DNA from: Colimorpha sp045222795
Lineage (GTDB): Bacteria > Bacteroidota > Bacteroidia > Bacteroidales > P3
DNA: 64,000 nt
NCBI GenBank assembly: GCA_045222795.1
Contig: JBGUZF010000075.1
Location: forward strand, 42,556 to 106,555
Reading direction: 5' to 3'
Part shown: positions 48,670-57,741 of the stretch, in pieces
Numbering within the stretch: the stretch's first letter is position 1
Layout: every line of letters starts with the position of its first letter
Notes under the pieces: generated by a model
The model's database searches: none
What the model was told of the DNA's origin: nothing
Seen by the model: only the letters and a program-made list of their open reading frames with translations
Program-made: the position numbers and the translations under genes

Positions 48670-49425
48670 ATGGGACAAAAGACTAACCCTATTGGAAACA
48701 GATTAGGCATCATCCGTGGATGGGATTCCAACTGGTTTGGTGGCAGAAGATTCGAGCAGAAGCTTGTTGAGGACGACAAGATACGCAAATACCTCAACGC
48801 CCGTTTGGCAAAAGCCGGTATCTCGAAGATTTATATCGAGCGCACCCTGAAACTCCTCACCGTGACCATCAACGCCGCCCGTCCGGGTCTGATTATCGGA
48901 CGTGCCGGTTCGGAGGTCGACAAGCTGCGCGAGGAGCTCAAGAAGCTCACCAGCAAGGATGTCCAGATCAACATCAGCGAGGTGAAGCGCCCCGAGATGG
49001 ACGCTGTCCTCGTTGCCCAGAACATCGCCAAGCAGATTGAGGGCCGCATCCAGTACCGCCGTGCCATCAAGAACGCTATCACCTCGACCATGCGCACTGG
49101 TGCCGAGGGCATCAAGGTCTCCATCGCCGGCCGTATCGGCGGCGCCGAGATTGCCCGCAGCGAGCACTTCAAAGAGGGTCGCACCCCGCTGCACACCCTC
49201 CGTGCCGACATCGACTATGCCAACGCCGAGGCTCACACCACCTATGGCCGCATCGGTATCAAGGTGTGGATTTGCCGCGGTATGATCTACGGCAGACCCG
49301 AGCTCGTTTCGTCGACCGTTGGTGGCCAGCAGAAAGAGCATCGTGGCGCTATGGGTGCCGGCCGTCGTCCGGAAGGCGCTCCCCGTCGTCGCCAGGGCGG
49401 TAGCAGAAATAACAACAGTAAATAA
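48670..49425 (+). CDS. rpsC: 30S ribosomal protein S3
   Basis: 251 aa. MGQKTNPIGNRLGIIRGWDS, the KH-domain GRAGSEVDKLREELKKL, and GRIGGAEIARSEHFKEG. A basic Gly/Arg/Asn tail (RRRQGGSRNNNSK) follows the conserved domain. Confidence 0.97.
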   Translation: MGQKTNPIGNRLGIIRGWDSNWFGGRRFEQKLVEDDKIRKYLNARLAKAGISKIYIERTLKLLTVTINAARPGLIIGRAGSEVDKLREELKKLTSKDVQINISEVKRPEMDAVLVAQNIAKQIEGRIQYRRAIKNAITSTMRTGAEGIKVSIAGRIGGAEIARSEHFKEGRTPLHTLRADIDYANAEAHTTYGRIGIKVWICRGMIYGRPELVSSTVGGQQKEHRGAMGAGRRPEGAPRRRQGGSRNNNSK

Positions 49426-49473
49426 ACGAGAGTTTAGCATACAAGTGTACTAAACACTAAACAATAAGAAGAG

Positions 49474-49896
49474 ATGTTACAACCTAAGAAAACAAGATAT
49501 AGAAAGCAGCAAAAAGGCAAAATCAAAGGTAATGCTTTCCGCGGTCACGAATTGGCTTTTGGTACCTTCGGTATCAAATCGCTTGAGACCTGCTTCATCA
49601 CCGGTCGCCAGATAGAGGCTGCTCGTCAAGCTGTAACGCGTCACATGAAACGTGAAGGTCAGATTTGGATCCGCATCTTCCCGGACAAGCCCATCACCAA
49701 GAAGCCCAATGAGGTGCGTATGGGTAAAGGTAAGGGTGCCCCCGAGTACTTTGTTGCTCGTGTGATGCCCGGCACCATGCTGTTCGAGTGCGAGGGTGTG
49801 CCGATGGATGTCGCCAAAGAGGCACTGCGTCTGGCAGCCCAGAAGCTTCCCATCTCGACCAAGTTTGTTGTCAAAAGAGACTATATCGAAGAATAA
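49474..49896 (+). CDS. rplP: 50S ribosomal protein L16
   Basis: 140 aa. MLQPKKTRYRKQQKGK, TCFITGRQIEAARQAVTRHM and RMGKGKGAPEYFVARV with the Arg near the A-site tRNA elbow. Confidence 0.97.
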   Translation: MLQPKKTRYRKQQKGKIKGNAFRGHELAFGTFGIKSLETCFITGRQIEAARQAVTRHMKREGQIWIRIFPDKPITKKPNEVRMGKGKGAPEYFVARVMPGTMLFECEGVPMDVAKEALRLAAQKLPISTKFVVKRDYIEE

Positions 49897-49916
49897 ATAA
49901 GAAGCACCCTACAGTC

Positions 49917-50120
49917 ATGAAGAATGAAATCGTTTTAAAGGAGCTCTCGACTGCCGAATTGAAGGAGAAACTCGACAACGAGCGTTCGCTCTATCAGAAG
50001 ATGCTCATGAGCCACGCTGTCTCGCCCCTCGAGAATCCCAACAAAATTAAAGAAAGTAGAAAAAACATTGCCCGCTGCCTTACGGAGCTCCGTGCCCGCG
50101 AAATCGCCGGCAACAAGTAA
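49917..50120 (+). CDS. rpmC: 50S ribosomal protein L29
   Basis: 67 aa from the ATG at 49917; the frame is open upstream within rplP but that is not credible. Helical: LKELSTAELKEKLDNERSLY, then NPNKIKESRKNIARCLTELR, as in the family. Located between L16 and S17 as usual. Confidence 0.95.
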   Translation: MKNEIVLKELSTAELKEKLDNERSLYQKMLMSHAVSPLENPNKIKESRKNIARCLTELRAREIAGNK

Positions 50121-50150
50121 GCATGGCAAGCAAGTAAATCCAATTCTAAA

Positions 50151-50405
50151 ATGGAAAGAAATTTAAGAAAAGAAAGAATCGGAGTTGTGGTCAGCAACAA
50201 GATGGACAAGTCCATTGTGATTCTCGTCGAGCGTAAGGTGAAACACCCGAAGTACGGCAAGTTCGTCAAGAAGTCCACCAAATTCATGGCCCACGACGAG
50301 AAGAACGAGGCCGGCATGGGCGACACCGTCCGCATCATGGAGACCCGCCCGCTGAGCAAGAACAAATGCTGGCGCCTGGTTGAGATCGTCGAGAAGGCTA
50401 AGTAA
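50151..50405 (+). CDS. rpsQ: 30S ribosomal protein S17
   Basis: 84 aa. RIGVVVSNKMDKSIVILVER, HPKYGKFVKKSTKF and GDTVRIMETRPLSKNKCWR are the conserved OB-fold segments. Confidence 0.97.
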   Translation: MERNLRKERIGVVVSNKMDKSIVILVERKVKHPKYGKFVKKSTKFMAHDEKNEAGMGDTVRIMETRPLSKNKCWRLVEIVEKAK

Positions 50406-50432
50406 ACCACCAATTAGAAAAAACAAGAAGAA

Positions 50433-50801
50433 ATGATACAACAAGAAACCAGAATGACAGTTGCCGATAACAGCGGCGCCAAAAGCGCTCTGTGCATCCG
50501 CGTCCTCGGTGGCACCAAGAAGCGCTACGCTTCGATTGGCGATACCATCGTTGTGGCCATCAAGGATGCTCTTCCCTCCGGCAATGTGAAGAAGGGTAGC
50601 GTATCGAAAGCAGTCGTGGTGCGCACCAAGAAAGAGATTCGTCGCAATGATGGTTCGTACATCCGCTTCGACGACAATGCCTGTGTGCTGCTCACCGCTG
50701 CCGATGAGCTCCGTGGCACCCGTATCTTTGGCCCCGTGGGCCGCGAGCTGCGCGAGAAACAGTTCATGAAGATTGTCTCTCTCGCTCCCGAAGTATTGTA
50801 A
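50433..50801 (+). CDS. rplN: 50S ribosomal protein L14
   Basis: 122 aa. MIQQETRMTVADNSGAKSAL, RNDGSYIRFDDNACVLL and GTRIFGPVGRELREK are typical. It forms an intersubunit bridge. Confidence 0.97.
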   Translation: MIQQETRMTVADNSGAKSALCIRVLGGTKKRYASIGDTIVVAIKDALPSGNVKKGSVSKAVVVRTKKEIRRNDGSYIRFDDNACVLLTAADELRGTRIFGPVGRELREKQFMKIVSLAPEVL

Positions 50802-50823
50802 ACAATAAAAGAAAAAGAGAACA

Positions 50824-51138
50824 ATGAAATTGCACGTTAAGAAAGGGGATATGGTCCAGGTGATCGCCGGCGACGACAAAGGCAAGATCGCCAAGGTCCT
50901 GAAGGTTTATCCCGAAAAGAATCGCGCCATCGTCGAGGGTGTCAACGTGAACAAGAAGCATACCAAGCCCAACGCCAAGAACACGCAGGGCGGTATCGTC
51001 GAGCAGGAAGCTCCCATTCACATCTCCAACCTCATGGTTGTGGTAGGCAAGACCCCCACCAAGATTGGCCGTCGTGTTGATGAAAAGACTGGTAAAATAG
51101 TCCGTTATTCTAAAAAAACAGGGGAGGAGATTAAGTAA
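50824..51138 (+). CDS. rplX: 50S ribosomal protein L24
   Basis: 104 aa. KKGDMVQVIAGDDKGKIAKV (KOW motif) and GGIVEQEAPIHISNLMVV. Its TAA shares a base with the rplE ATG (TAATG), so the two are coupled. Confidence 0.97.
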   Translation: MKLHVKKGDMVQVIAGDDKGKIAKVLKVYPEKNRAIVEGVNVNKKHTKPNAKNTQGGIVEQEAPIHISNLMVVVGKTPTKIGRRVDEKTGKIVRYSKKTGEEIK

Positions 51139-51698
51139 TGGCATACATTCCTACATTGAAAACCAAGTATAACGAGGAGATTCTGCCCGCTCTGATGAAG
51201 GAGTATGGCTACAAGACCGTCATGCAGGCTCCCCGTCTGAAGAAGATCACCCTGAACCAGGGTCTTGGCAAGGCCGCCATCGCCGACAAGAAGGTTATTG
51301 ACAAGGGCATCGAGGAGATGACCGCCATCACCGGCCAGAAGGCTGTGGCCACCAAGTCGCGCAAGGATATTTCGAACTTCAAGCTGCGTCGCGGCATGCC
51401 CATCGGCGTCCGCGTGACCCTCCGTGGCGAGCGCATGTACGAGTTCCTGGAGCGTCTTGTGACTGCCTCTATCCCCCGTATCCGCGACTTCCGTGGCATC
51501 AACGACAAGGGCTTCGACGGCAAGGGTAACTACACCTTTGGCATCGCCGAGCAGATTATCTTCCCCGAGATCGACATCGACAAGATCGACCGCATCCAGG
51601 GTATGGACATCACCTTCGTCACCTCGGCCAAGACCGACAAAGAGGCCATGTCGCTGCTGAAAGAGTTCGGCCTCCCGTTCAAGAATCAACAAAAATAA
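51138..51698 (+). CDS. rplE: 50S ribosomal protein L5
   Basis: 186 aa. NQGLGKAAIADKKVIDKG, SRKDISNFKLRRGMPIG and EDIDK-like FPEIDIDKIDRIQGMDITFV. It binds 5S rRNA. The 5-bp gap to S14 is minimal. Confidence 0.97.
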   Translation: MAYIPTLKTKYNEEILPALMKEYGYKTVMQAPRLKKITLNQGLGKAAIADKKVIDKGIEEMTAITGQKAVATKSRKDISNFKLRRGMPIGVRVTLRGERMYEFLERLVTASIPRIRDFRGINDKGFDGKGNYTFGIAEQIIFPEIDIDKIDRIQGMDITFVTSAKTDKEAMSLLKEFGLPFKNQQK

Positions 51699-51703
51699 GC
51701 ATA

Positions 51704-52003
51704 ATGGCTAAAGAATCAATCAAAGCAAGAGAGCGCAAAAGAGCTAAAATGGTTGCCAAATACGCTGCCAAGCGCGCTGCCCTGAAAGAAATCGTCCGCA
51801 CCGGCGAACCCGAGGATGTCGAGAAGGCCGTCATCGCCCTTCAGAAGCTTCCGAAGAATGCTTGCCCCATCCGCCAGCACAACCGTTGCCAGCTCACCGG
51901 CCGTCCGAAAGGTTACATGCGCCAGTTCGGCATTTCGCGTATCAACTTCCGCGAGATGGCCGTCAGCGGTCTCATCCCCGGCGTAAAGAAAGCCAGTTGG
52001 TAA
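51704..52003 (+). CDS. rpsN: 30S ribosomal protein S14 (zinc-independent type)
   Basis: 99 aa. KESIKARERKRAKMVAKYAA at the N-terminus and CQLTGRPKGYMRQFGISR near the C-terminus. It is the longer form and lacks the CxxC-CxxC zinc ribbon of the short type. Confidence 0.96.
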   Translation: MAKESIKARERKRAKMVAKYAAKRAALKEIVRTGEPEDVEKAVIALQKLPKNACPIRQHNRCQLTGRPKGYMRQFGISRINFREMAVSGLIPGVKKASW

Positions 52004-52082
52004 AAAGAAAGAAATAATTTATTGGTAGCTTTGCAAGTTGGCATTCCACCAATACTACAAAACTTAAAATCAAAAATTAAAA

Positions 52083-52484
52083 ATGGTAACAGATCCTATT
52101 GCAGATTACTTGACCCGCATGCGCAACGCCATCGCCGCCAAGCATCGCGTTGTCGAGATCCCCGGCTCCAAGCTGAAAAAAGAGATGACCAAGATTCTCT
52201 TTGAGAAGGGTTACATCCTGAACTACAAGTTCGAGAACGAAGGTTCGCACAACCAGACCATCAAGATCGCCCTCAAGTATCACCCCGTCACCAAGCAGTC
52301 GGCCATCGCCGAGCTGAAGCGTATCTCCAGCCCCGGTCTCCGTAAGTATGTGTCGGTTGACGAGATGCCCCGTGTGCTCAACGGCCTCGGTATCGCCATC
52401 GTCTCCACCTCGAAGGGCCTTATGACCGACAAGGAAGCCCGCACTCTGAATGTGGGCGGTGAAGTTTTATGTTACATCAGCTAA
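52083..52484 (+). CDS. rpsH: 30S ribosomal protein S8
   Basis: 133 aa. DPIADYLTRMRNAIAAKHRV, RISSPGLRKYVSVDEMPRVL and GIAIVSTSKGLMTDKEAR are conserved. S8 represses its operon in E. coli through an L5 leader; no matching structure was checked here. Confidence 0.97.
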   Translation: MVTDPIADYLTRMRNAIAAKHRVVEIPGSKLKKEMTKILFEKGYILNYKFENEGSHNQTIKIALKYHPVTKQSAIAELKRISSPGLRKYVSVDEMPRVLNGLGIAIVSTSKGLMTDKEARTLNVGGEVLCYIS

Positions 52485-52506
52485 TCAAAGAGAGGAGAAC
52501 AAGAAA

Positions 52507-53061
52507 ATGTCAAGAATAGGTAAAATGCCCATCCACCTTCCCAAAGGTGTGGAAGTGAAGATTTCTGATGACAACGAGCTGACCGTCAAGGGTCCGCTGG
52601 GTGAGCTTCACCAGAAGGTCAATCCGATGATTGAGATGAAAGTTGAAGATGGCGTTCTGCACTTCAGCCGCCCCAACGACGAGCGTGAGACCAAGGCCAT
52701 GCACGGCCTCTACCGCGCCCTTGCCGCCAACATGGTGAAAGGTGTCAGTGAAGGTTTCAAGACCGTCCAGGAGGTTATCGGCGTCGGTTACAAGGTTCAG
52801 GCCACCGGCAACGTCATGGAGATGGATCTTGGCTACTCGCACAAGATTTTCTTTGAGCTTGCCCCCGAAATCAAGGTTGAGACCGTCACTGAGAAAGGTA
52901 AGAACCCCATCATCACCATGACCAGCTGCGACAAGCAGGTCCTCGGTCAGGCAGCCGCCAAGATCCGCTCGCTGCGCAAGCCTGAGCCTTACAAGGGCAA
53001 GGGTATCCGCTTCCAGGGCGAAGAGATCCGCAAGAAAGCCGGTAAAGCAGCTGCTAAATAA
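52507..53061 (+). CDS. rplF: 50S ribosomal protein L6
   Basis: 184 aa from the ATG at 52507 after AGAGAGGAGAACAAG, one of the few Shine-Dalgarno-like leaders here. MSRIGKMPIHLPKGVEVKI, GVGYKVQATGN and the C-terminal RKPEPYKGKGIRFQGEEIRK are diagnostic. Confidence 0.97.
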   Translation: MSRIGKMPIHLPKGVEVKISDDNELTVKGPLGELHQKVNPMIEMKVEDGVLHFSRPNDERETKAMHGLYRALAANMVKGVSEGFKTVQEVIGVGYKVQATGNVMEMDLGYSHKIFFELAPEIKVETVTEKGKNPIITMTSCDKQVLGQAAAKIRSLRKPEPYKGKGIRFQGEEIRKKAGKAAAK

Positions 53062-53110
53062 ACAATAAGGTAAAAGAACAACCTTAAAATAGCCAAAAGA
53101 AAAGAAAATT

Positions 53111-53464
53111 ATGGCAACGAAAAAAGACATAAGAAGAACTAAGATTAAATTCCGCATCCGTCACAAAGTCAGCGGTACCGCTGAGATGCCCCGCCTGTCG
53201 GTGTTCAGAAGCAACAAGGAAATATACGCCCAGGTGATTGACGATGTAAAAGGTGTGACACTGACCGCAGCCTCTTCCCTCGAGAAAGGCTTCGAAAAGA
53301 GTGGCACGAAGAGCGAAGTGGCCGCCAAGGTTGGCAAGACTGTTGCCGAGCGCGCCATTGCCGCTGGTATCAATACAGTTGTTTTTGACCGTAATGGTTA
53401 CCTGTATCACGGCCGTGTGAAGAGCTTGGCCGACGGTGCCAGAGAAGGTGGTTTAAAATTCTAA
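53111..53464 (+). CDS. rplR: 50S ribosomal protein L18
   Basis: 117 aa. RIRHKVSGTAEMPRLSVFRS, YAQVIDDVKGVTLTAASS and VVFDRNGYLYHGRVKSLADG. 5S rRNA-binding protein. Confidence 0.97.
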   Translation: MATKKDIRRTKIKFRIRHKVSGTAEMPRLSVFRSNKEIYAQVIDDVKGVTLTAASSLEKGFEKSGTKSEVAAKVGKTVAERAIAAGINTVVFDRNGYLYHGRVKSLADGAREGGLKF

Positions 53465-53471
53465 TGAAGTC

Positions 53472-53990
53472 ATGGCAGAATTAAATGTAAACAGAGTTAA
53501 GTCGAGCGACATCGAGTTCAAAGACCGTCTTGTCGCCATCAACCGTGTAACCAAGGTTACCAAAGGTGGTCGCACCTTCACCTTTGCTGCCATCGTCGTT
53601 ATTGGAAATGAAAACGGAGTTGTCGGCTACGGTCTTGGCAAAGCCAAGGAGGTCCAGGCCGCCGTTCAGAAAGGCGTCGACGATGCCAAGAAGAACCTTA
53701 TCCGTGTTCCCGTGCTGAAAGGCACTATCCCCCACGAGCAGATGGGTAAATACAGCGGAGCCAAAGTATTCCTGAAACCCGCAGCCCCCGGTACCGGTGT
53801 TATCGCCGGCGGTGCCATGCGTGCCGTGCTGGAGAGCGTCGGTGTGAAGGACGTGCTTGCCAAGTGCAAGGGTTCCTCGAACCCCCACAGCGTTGTGAAG
53901 GCCACCATCAACGCCCTTCTCCAGATGAAGGATCCTTATATGGTTGCCCAGCTCCGCGGTGTCTCGCTGGATAAAGTGTTTAACGGTTAA
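53472..53990 (+). CDS. rpsE: 30S ribosomal protein S5
   Basis: 172 aa. EFKDRLVAINRVTKVTKGGR, GVVGYGLGKAKEVQAAVQKG and GGAMRAVLESVGVKDVLAK. The N-terminal dsRNA-binding-like fold and the S5 C-terminal domain are complete. Confidence 0.97.
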   Translation: MAELNVNRVKSSDIEFKDRLVAINRVTKVTKGGRTFTFAAIVVIGNENGVVGYGLGKAKEVQAAVQKGVDDAKKNLIRVPVLKGTIPHEQMGKYSGAKVFLKPAAPGTGVIAGGAMRAVLESVGVKDVLAKCKGSSNPHSVVKATINALLQMKDPYMVAQLRGVSLDKVFNG

Positions 53991-54008
53991 TTATAGGAGG
54001 TCAAAATC

Positions 54009-54194
54009 ATGGCAGAAAAGAAACTCAGAATCAAACAGGTTAGAAGCATCATCGGTCGTCCTGCCCGTCAGAAACGCACCATGGAGGCTCTCGGTCTGCG
54101 TCGCATCAACCACACCCGTGAGGTTGTCGCCACTCCTCAGATACTGGGCATGATCGACAGTGTGAAGCACCTTCTCACCGTTGAAGAAATTTAA
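54009..54194 (+). CDS. rpmD: 50S ribosomal protein L30
   Basis: 61 aa. KLRIKQVRSIIGRPARQKRT and LGLRRINHTREV. Unusually for this cluster, a full Shine-Dalgarno AGGAGGT lies at about 53995-54001, 8 bp before the ATG. Confidence 0.96.
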   Translation: MAEKKLRIKQVRSIIGRPARQKRTMEALGLRRINHTREVVATPQILGMIDSVKHLLTVEEI

Positions 54195-54223
54195 TCACGT
54201 AAAGTAAGAAAGGAAAACGGATA

Positions 54224-54673
54224 ATGAACTTAAGTAATCTCAAACCCGCTGAAGGTTCTATCAAACATTCGAAACGCATAGGCCGTGGTGCCGGTTCCGG
54301 CAAGGGTGGTACCTCCACACGCGGTAACAAGGGTGCAAAGGCTCGCTCGGGCTACCACCAGAAGGTGGGCTTCGAGGGCGGCCAGATGCCTCTCTACCGC
54401 CGCGTCCCCAAATTCGGCTTCAAGAATCTCAACCGTGTTGAGTATGTCGGCATCAACCTCGACACCCTCAACGCTCTGGCCGAAGCCAAGAACATCACCG
54501 ACTTCAACGTCGACGTGTTCAAGCAGAACGGTCTTATCTCCAACAGCGACCGTATCAAGATTCTTGGCCGTGGTGAGCTCGCCAAAGCCGTCAACGTCAC
54601 CGCTCATGCCTTCTCGGCTGCTGCCAAGAAAGCCATTGAGGACAAAGGTGGTGTTGCTACCGTTATCGAATAA
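54224..54673 (+). CDS. rplO: 50S ribosomal protein L15
   Basis: 149 aa. MNLSNLKPAEGSIKHSKRIG, GRGAGSGKGGTSTRGNKGAK and FEGGQMPLYRRVPKFGF are diagnostic. The secY gene follows after 15 bp. Confidence 0.97.
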   Translation: MNLSNLKPAEGSIKHSKRIGRGAGSGKGGTSTRGNKGAKARSGYHQKVGFEGGQMPLYRRVPKFGFKNLNRVEYVGINLDTLNALAEAKNITDFNVDVFKQNGLISNSDRIKILGRGELAKAVNVTAHAFSAAAKKAIEDKGGVATVIE

Positions 54674-54688
54674 TACAATTTTTAAACA

Positions 54689-56044
54689 ATGAAGCGATTT
54701 ATACAGACACTTAAAAACATCTGGTCGATAGAAGACCTGCGGAAGAGAATCCTCTACACCATCGGTTTGGTGCTGATTTACCGCATTGGTTCTTATGTCG
54801 CATTGCCGGGTGTTGACCCTTCAAAGCTTGAGGCTCTGCATAACCAGGGTCGCGAGGGTTTGATGGGACTTCTCAATATGTTCTCTGGTGGTGCATTCTC
54901 CAACGCCTCGATATTCGCTCTGGGTATCATGCCCTACATCACTGCGTCTATCGTCATCCAGCTTTTGGTGATGGTTGTGCCTTACTTCCAGAAGATGCAG
55001 CGTGAAGGTGAAAGTGGCCGTAGAAAAATGAATCAAATCACTCGTTGGCTTACTGTTATTGTCACCGCAATGCAGGCCCCTGCCTACATCACCAACATGA
55101 TGTACCAGCTTGGCGCCACATCGTCGGCCATCCATCCCATCGCCGAAGGTGCCCCCATGTGGACCTTCTGGGTCTCCAGCATCATCATCCTCGTGAGCGG
55201 AACCCTCTTCGTGATGTGGCTTGGTGAGCGTATCACCGAGAAGGGTGTCGGTAACGGTATCTCCCTGCTGATTATGATTGGTATCATCGCCCGTCTACCG
55301 TTTGCCCTGTTCTCCGAGTTCACTTCTCGCCTGACAGAGAGTGGCGGATTGGTGATGTTCCTCTTCGAGCTCATAGTGCTTCTGGCAGTTATCCTGCTCG
55401 TCATCCTGCTTGTCCAGGGTACCCGCAGAATCCCCGTCCAGTATGCCAAGCGTATTGTCGGTAACAAACAGTACGGCGGTGTCCGCCAGTATATCCCCAT
55501 CAAGGTCAATGCAGCCGGCGTTATGCCCATCATCTTTGCCCAGGCACTGATGTTCCTGCCCATCACCTTCATGGGATTCACTGGTGACAGCAGTTCCAAG
55601 TTCTGGATGGCCTTTGCCGACTACAATAGTCTTTGGTACAACATCGTGTTCGGTCTCCTTGTTGTGATCTTCACCTACTTCTACACCGCCATCGCCATCA
55701 ACCCCAACCAGATGGCCGAAGACATGAAGAAGAACGGTGGGTTCATCCCCGGTGTCAAGCCCGGCAAGAAGACTGCCGAATACCTTGAAGGTATCCTCTC
55801 GAAGATCACCCTCCCGGGTTCCATCTTCCTGGCTATTGTGGCTGTGCTGCCCGCCATCATCCGCCTGTTTGGCGTCAACACGCAGTTCGCACAGTTCTAT
55901 GGCGGCACTTCGCTGCTCATTCTTGTGGGTGTCATCCTCGACACGCTGCAGCAAATCGAGAGCCACCTCCTGATGCGCCACTATGACGGTCTCACCAAGA
56001 CCGGCCGCATCAAAGGTCGCACCTCCATGTCCATCCAAGCCTAA
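54689..56044 (+). CDS. secY: protein translocase subunit SecY
   Basis: 451 aa with ten transmembrane helices. PGVDPSKLEAL, the plug region after GLLNMFSGGAFSNASIFALG, PYITASIVIQLL, and the cytoplasmic loop PNQMAEDMKKNGGFIPGVKPG before helix 9 are characteristic. It forms the Sec channel used by the many exported proteins in this window. Confidence 0.97.
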   Translation: MKRFIQTLKNIWSIEDLRKRILYTIGLVLIYRIGSYVALPGVDPSKLEALHNQGREGLMGLLNMFSGGAFSNASIFALGIMPYITASIVIQLLVMVVPYFQKMQREGESGRRKMNQITRWLTVIVTAMQAPAYITNMMYQLGATSSAIHPIAEGAPMWTFWVSSIIILVSGTLFVMWLGERITEKGVGNGISLLIMIGIIARLPFALFSEFTSRLTESGGLVMFLFELIVLLAVILLVILLVQGTRRIPVQYAKRIVGNKQYGGVRQYIPIKVNAAGVMPIIFAQALMFLPITFMGFTGDSSSKFWMAFADYNSLWYNIVFGLLVVIFTYFYTAIAINPNQMAEDMKKNGGFIPGVKPGKKTAEYLEGILSKITLPGSIFLAIVAVLPAIIRLFGVNTQFAQFYGGTSLLILVGVILDTLQQIESHLLMRHYDGLTKTGRIKGRTSMSIQA

Positions 56045-56060
56045 CAACCAAACGGAATAA

Positions 56061-56831
56061 ATGATCCTGCTCAAGACAAAAGAAGAGATAGAGCTCATAC
56101 GTGATGCCGGCCTCCTCCTCGGGAAAACTCTCGCGGAGGTGGGCCGTCATATACGTCCCGGTGTTACCACCGCCTATCTCGACCAGATCGGTGAGCAGTA
56201 TATCCGTGACAATGGCGCCAAGCCATTGTGCAAAGGTTTCGAAGGATTTCCCGCAGCATTCTGCATCTCGGTCAACGACGTCGTGGTTCACGGCATTCCC
56301 GGCGACCTCTTCATCAAGGAGGGCGACAATGTCAGTCTCGACTGCGTCATCGAGCTCAACGGCTATGTGGCCGACTCGGCTTATACGTTCTCCGTTGGCG
56401 ATATGAGTCCTGAGATGCAGCGTCTGATGAAGGTCACGCGCGAAGCCCTCTACATCGGTCTCGACCAGTGCAAGGCCGGCAACCGCGTGGGCGACATCAG
56501 CCATGCTGTGCAGATGCACTGCGAGAAGAACGGCTACAATGTTGTCCGTGAGCTTTGCGGTCACGGCGTTGGCTTCCAGATGCACGAGTCGCCCAATGTC
56601 CCCAACTACGGCGTCAAGGGCACTGGTCCATTGCTGAAGGAAGGCATGGTGATAGCTGTTGAGCCGATGGTGTGCATGGGTTCCAAGAACGTCAAGTTCT
56701 CCAGGGAAGACGGCTGGACCTGCCGCACCCGCGACGGCAAGCCGGCGGCCCACTACGAGCACACTGTGGCCATCACCGCCGAAGGCCCCGATATTCTCAC
56801 GAGTTTCGATTTTATTGAGAACAACAAATAA
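56061..56831 (+). CDS. map: methionine aminopeptidase, type I
   Basis: 256 aa. Metal ligands in SLDCVIELNGYVADSAYTF (two Asp), HGVGFQMHESPN (His), and EPMVCMGSKN plus EHTVAIT (Glu). Removes the initiator Met. Location between secY and infA is common in this phylum. Confidence 0.96.
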   Translation: MILLKTKEEIELIRDAGLLLGKTLAEVGRHIRPGVTTAYLDQIGEQYIRDNGAKPLCKGFEGFPAAFCISVNDVVVHGIPGDLFIKEGDNVSLDCVIELNGYVADSAYTFSVGDMSPEMQRLMKVTREALYIGLDQCKAGNRVGDISHAVQMHCEKNGYNVVRELCGHGVGFQMHESPNVPNYGVKGTGPLLKEGMVIAVEPMVCMGSKNVKFSREDGWTCRTRDGKPAAHYEHTVAITAEGPDILTSFDFIENNK

Positions 56832-56853
56832 TACGGTAAGTAAACATCCCACA

Positions 56854-57072
56854 ATGGCAAAACAAGCATCCATACAACTTGACGGAACCGTCACCGAGTC
56901 GCTCGGCAACGCCATGTTCCGTGTCGAATTGGAAAACGGCCACCAGATCATCGCCCACATCTCCGGCAAGATGCGCATGCACTACATCAAGATCCTGCCC
57001 GGCGACAAGGTGCAGATAGAGATGTCGCCCTATGACCTCTCGAAAGGTCGCATCACTTACCGTCACAAATAG
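56854..57072 (+). CDS. infA: translation initiation factor IF-1
   Basis: 72 aa from the ATG at 56854. S1-like OB fold: MAKQASIQLDGTVTESLGNA, FRVELENGHQIIAHISGKMR and YDLSKGRITYRHK. A longer overlapping frame is rejected. Confidence 0.96.
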   Translation: MAKQASIQLDGTVTESLGNAMFRVELENGHQIIAHISGKMRMHYIKILPGDKVQIEMSPYDLSKGRITYRHK

Positions 57073-57127
57073 GCTTGCGTCCTAATAAGAAGAACACACA
57101 CAACAACAAGATTAATAATTACACAAA

Positions 57128-57244
57128 ATGAAAGTAAGAGTTTCAGTAAAGAAAAGATCGCCCGAATGCAAAGTGGTGCGCCGCCACGGGGTGGTCTATG
57201 TTATCAACAAGAAAAATCCTAAGTTCAAACAGAGACAAGGATAA
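57128..57244 (+). CDS. rpmJ: 50S ribosomal protein L36 (zinc-less form)
   Basis: 38 aa, too short for most gene finders' length cut-offs. MKVRVSVKKRSPECKVVRRH and KNPKFKQRQG identify it. Of the canonical C-C-C-H zinc ligands only one Cys (in PECK) remains; the others are Ser, Asn and Phe. This is the C-minus form, as in other Bacteroidetes. Confidence 0.95.
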   Translation: MKVRVSVKKRSPECKVVRRHGVVYVINKKNPKFKQRQG

Positions 57245-57274
57245 TTAAAAACCAAAACAGAATAAAAAGAATCT

Positions 57275-57652
57275 ATGGCACGTATTGCAGGTATTGACTT
57301 ACCCAAGAACAAAAGAGGAGAGATAGGCTTGACCTATATCTACGGTATCGGACGTAGCACCGCCAAGGAGATTCTGGCCAAGGCCGGCATCGATGAAGGC
57401 AAGAAGGTGCAGGATTGGACCGACGACGAGCAGAACGCCCTCCGTACCATCATCAATGATGAGTACAAGGTTGAAGGCGCCCTCCGCTCCGAGGTTCAGA
57501 TGAACATCAAGCGACTGATGGATATCGGTTGCTACCGCGGCATCCGCCACCGTCTCGGTCTGCCCCTCCGTGGCCAGAGCACCAAGAACAATGCTCGCAC
57601 TCGCAAGGGTAAGAAGAAAACAATCGCTAACAAGAAGAAAGCTACCAAGTAA
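57275..57652 (+). CDS. rpsM: 30S ribosomal protein S13
   Basis: 125 aa. RIAGIDLPKNKRGEIGLTYI, GIGRSTAKEIL, and YRGIRHRLGLPLRGQSTKNN with a Lys-rich tail. It bridges to the 50S and contacts P-site tRNA. Confidence 0.97.
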   Translation: MARIAGIDLPKNKRGEIGLTYIYGIGRSTAKEILAKAGIDEGKKVQDWTDDEQNALRTIINDEYKVEGALRSEVQMNIKRLMDIGCYRGIRHRLGLPLRGQSTKNNARTRKGKKKTIANKKKATK

Positions 57653-57741
57653 GTAAAGGCAAGTAGCGCCCCAATCGCGGATTAGAATTGACACAGGAGC
57701 GGTTGGCAAGTAAGAAAACAAAGAAAATCAAGCAAAAAGAA

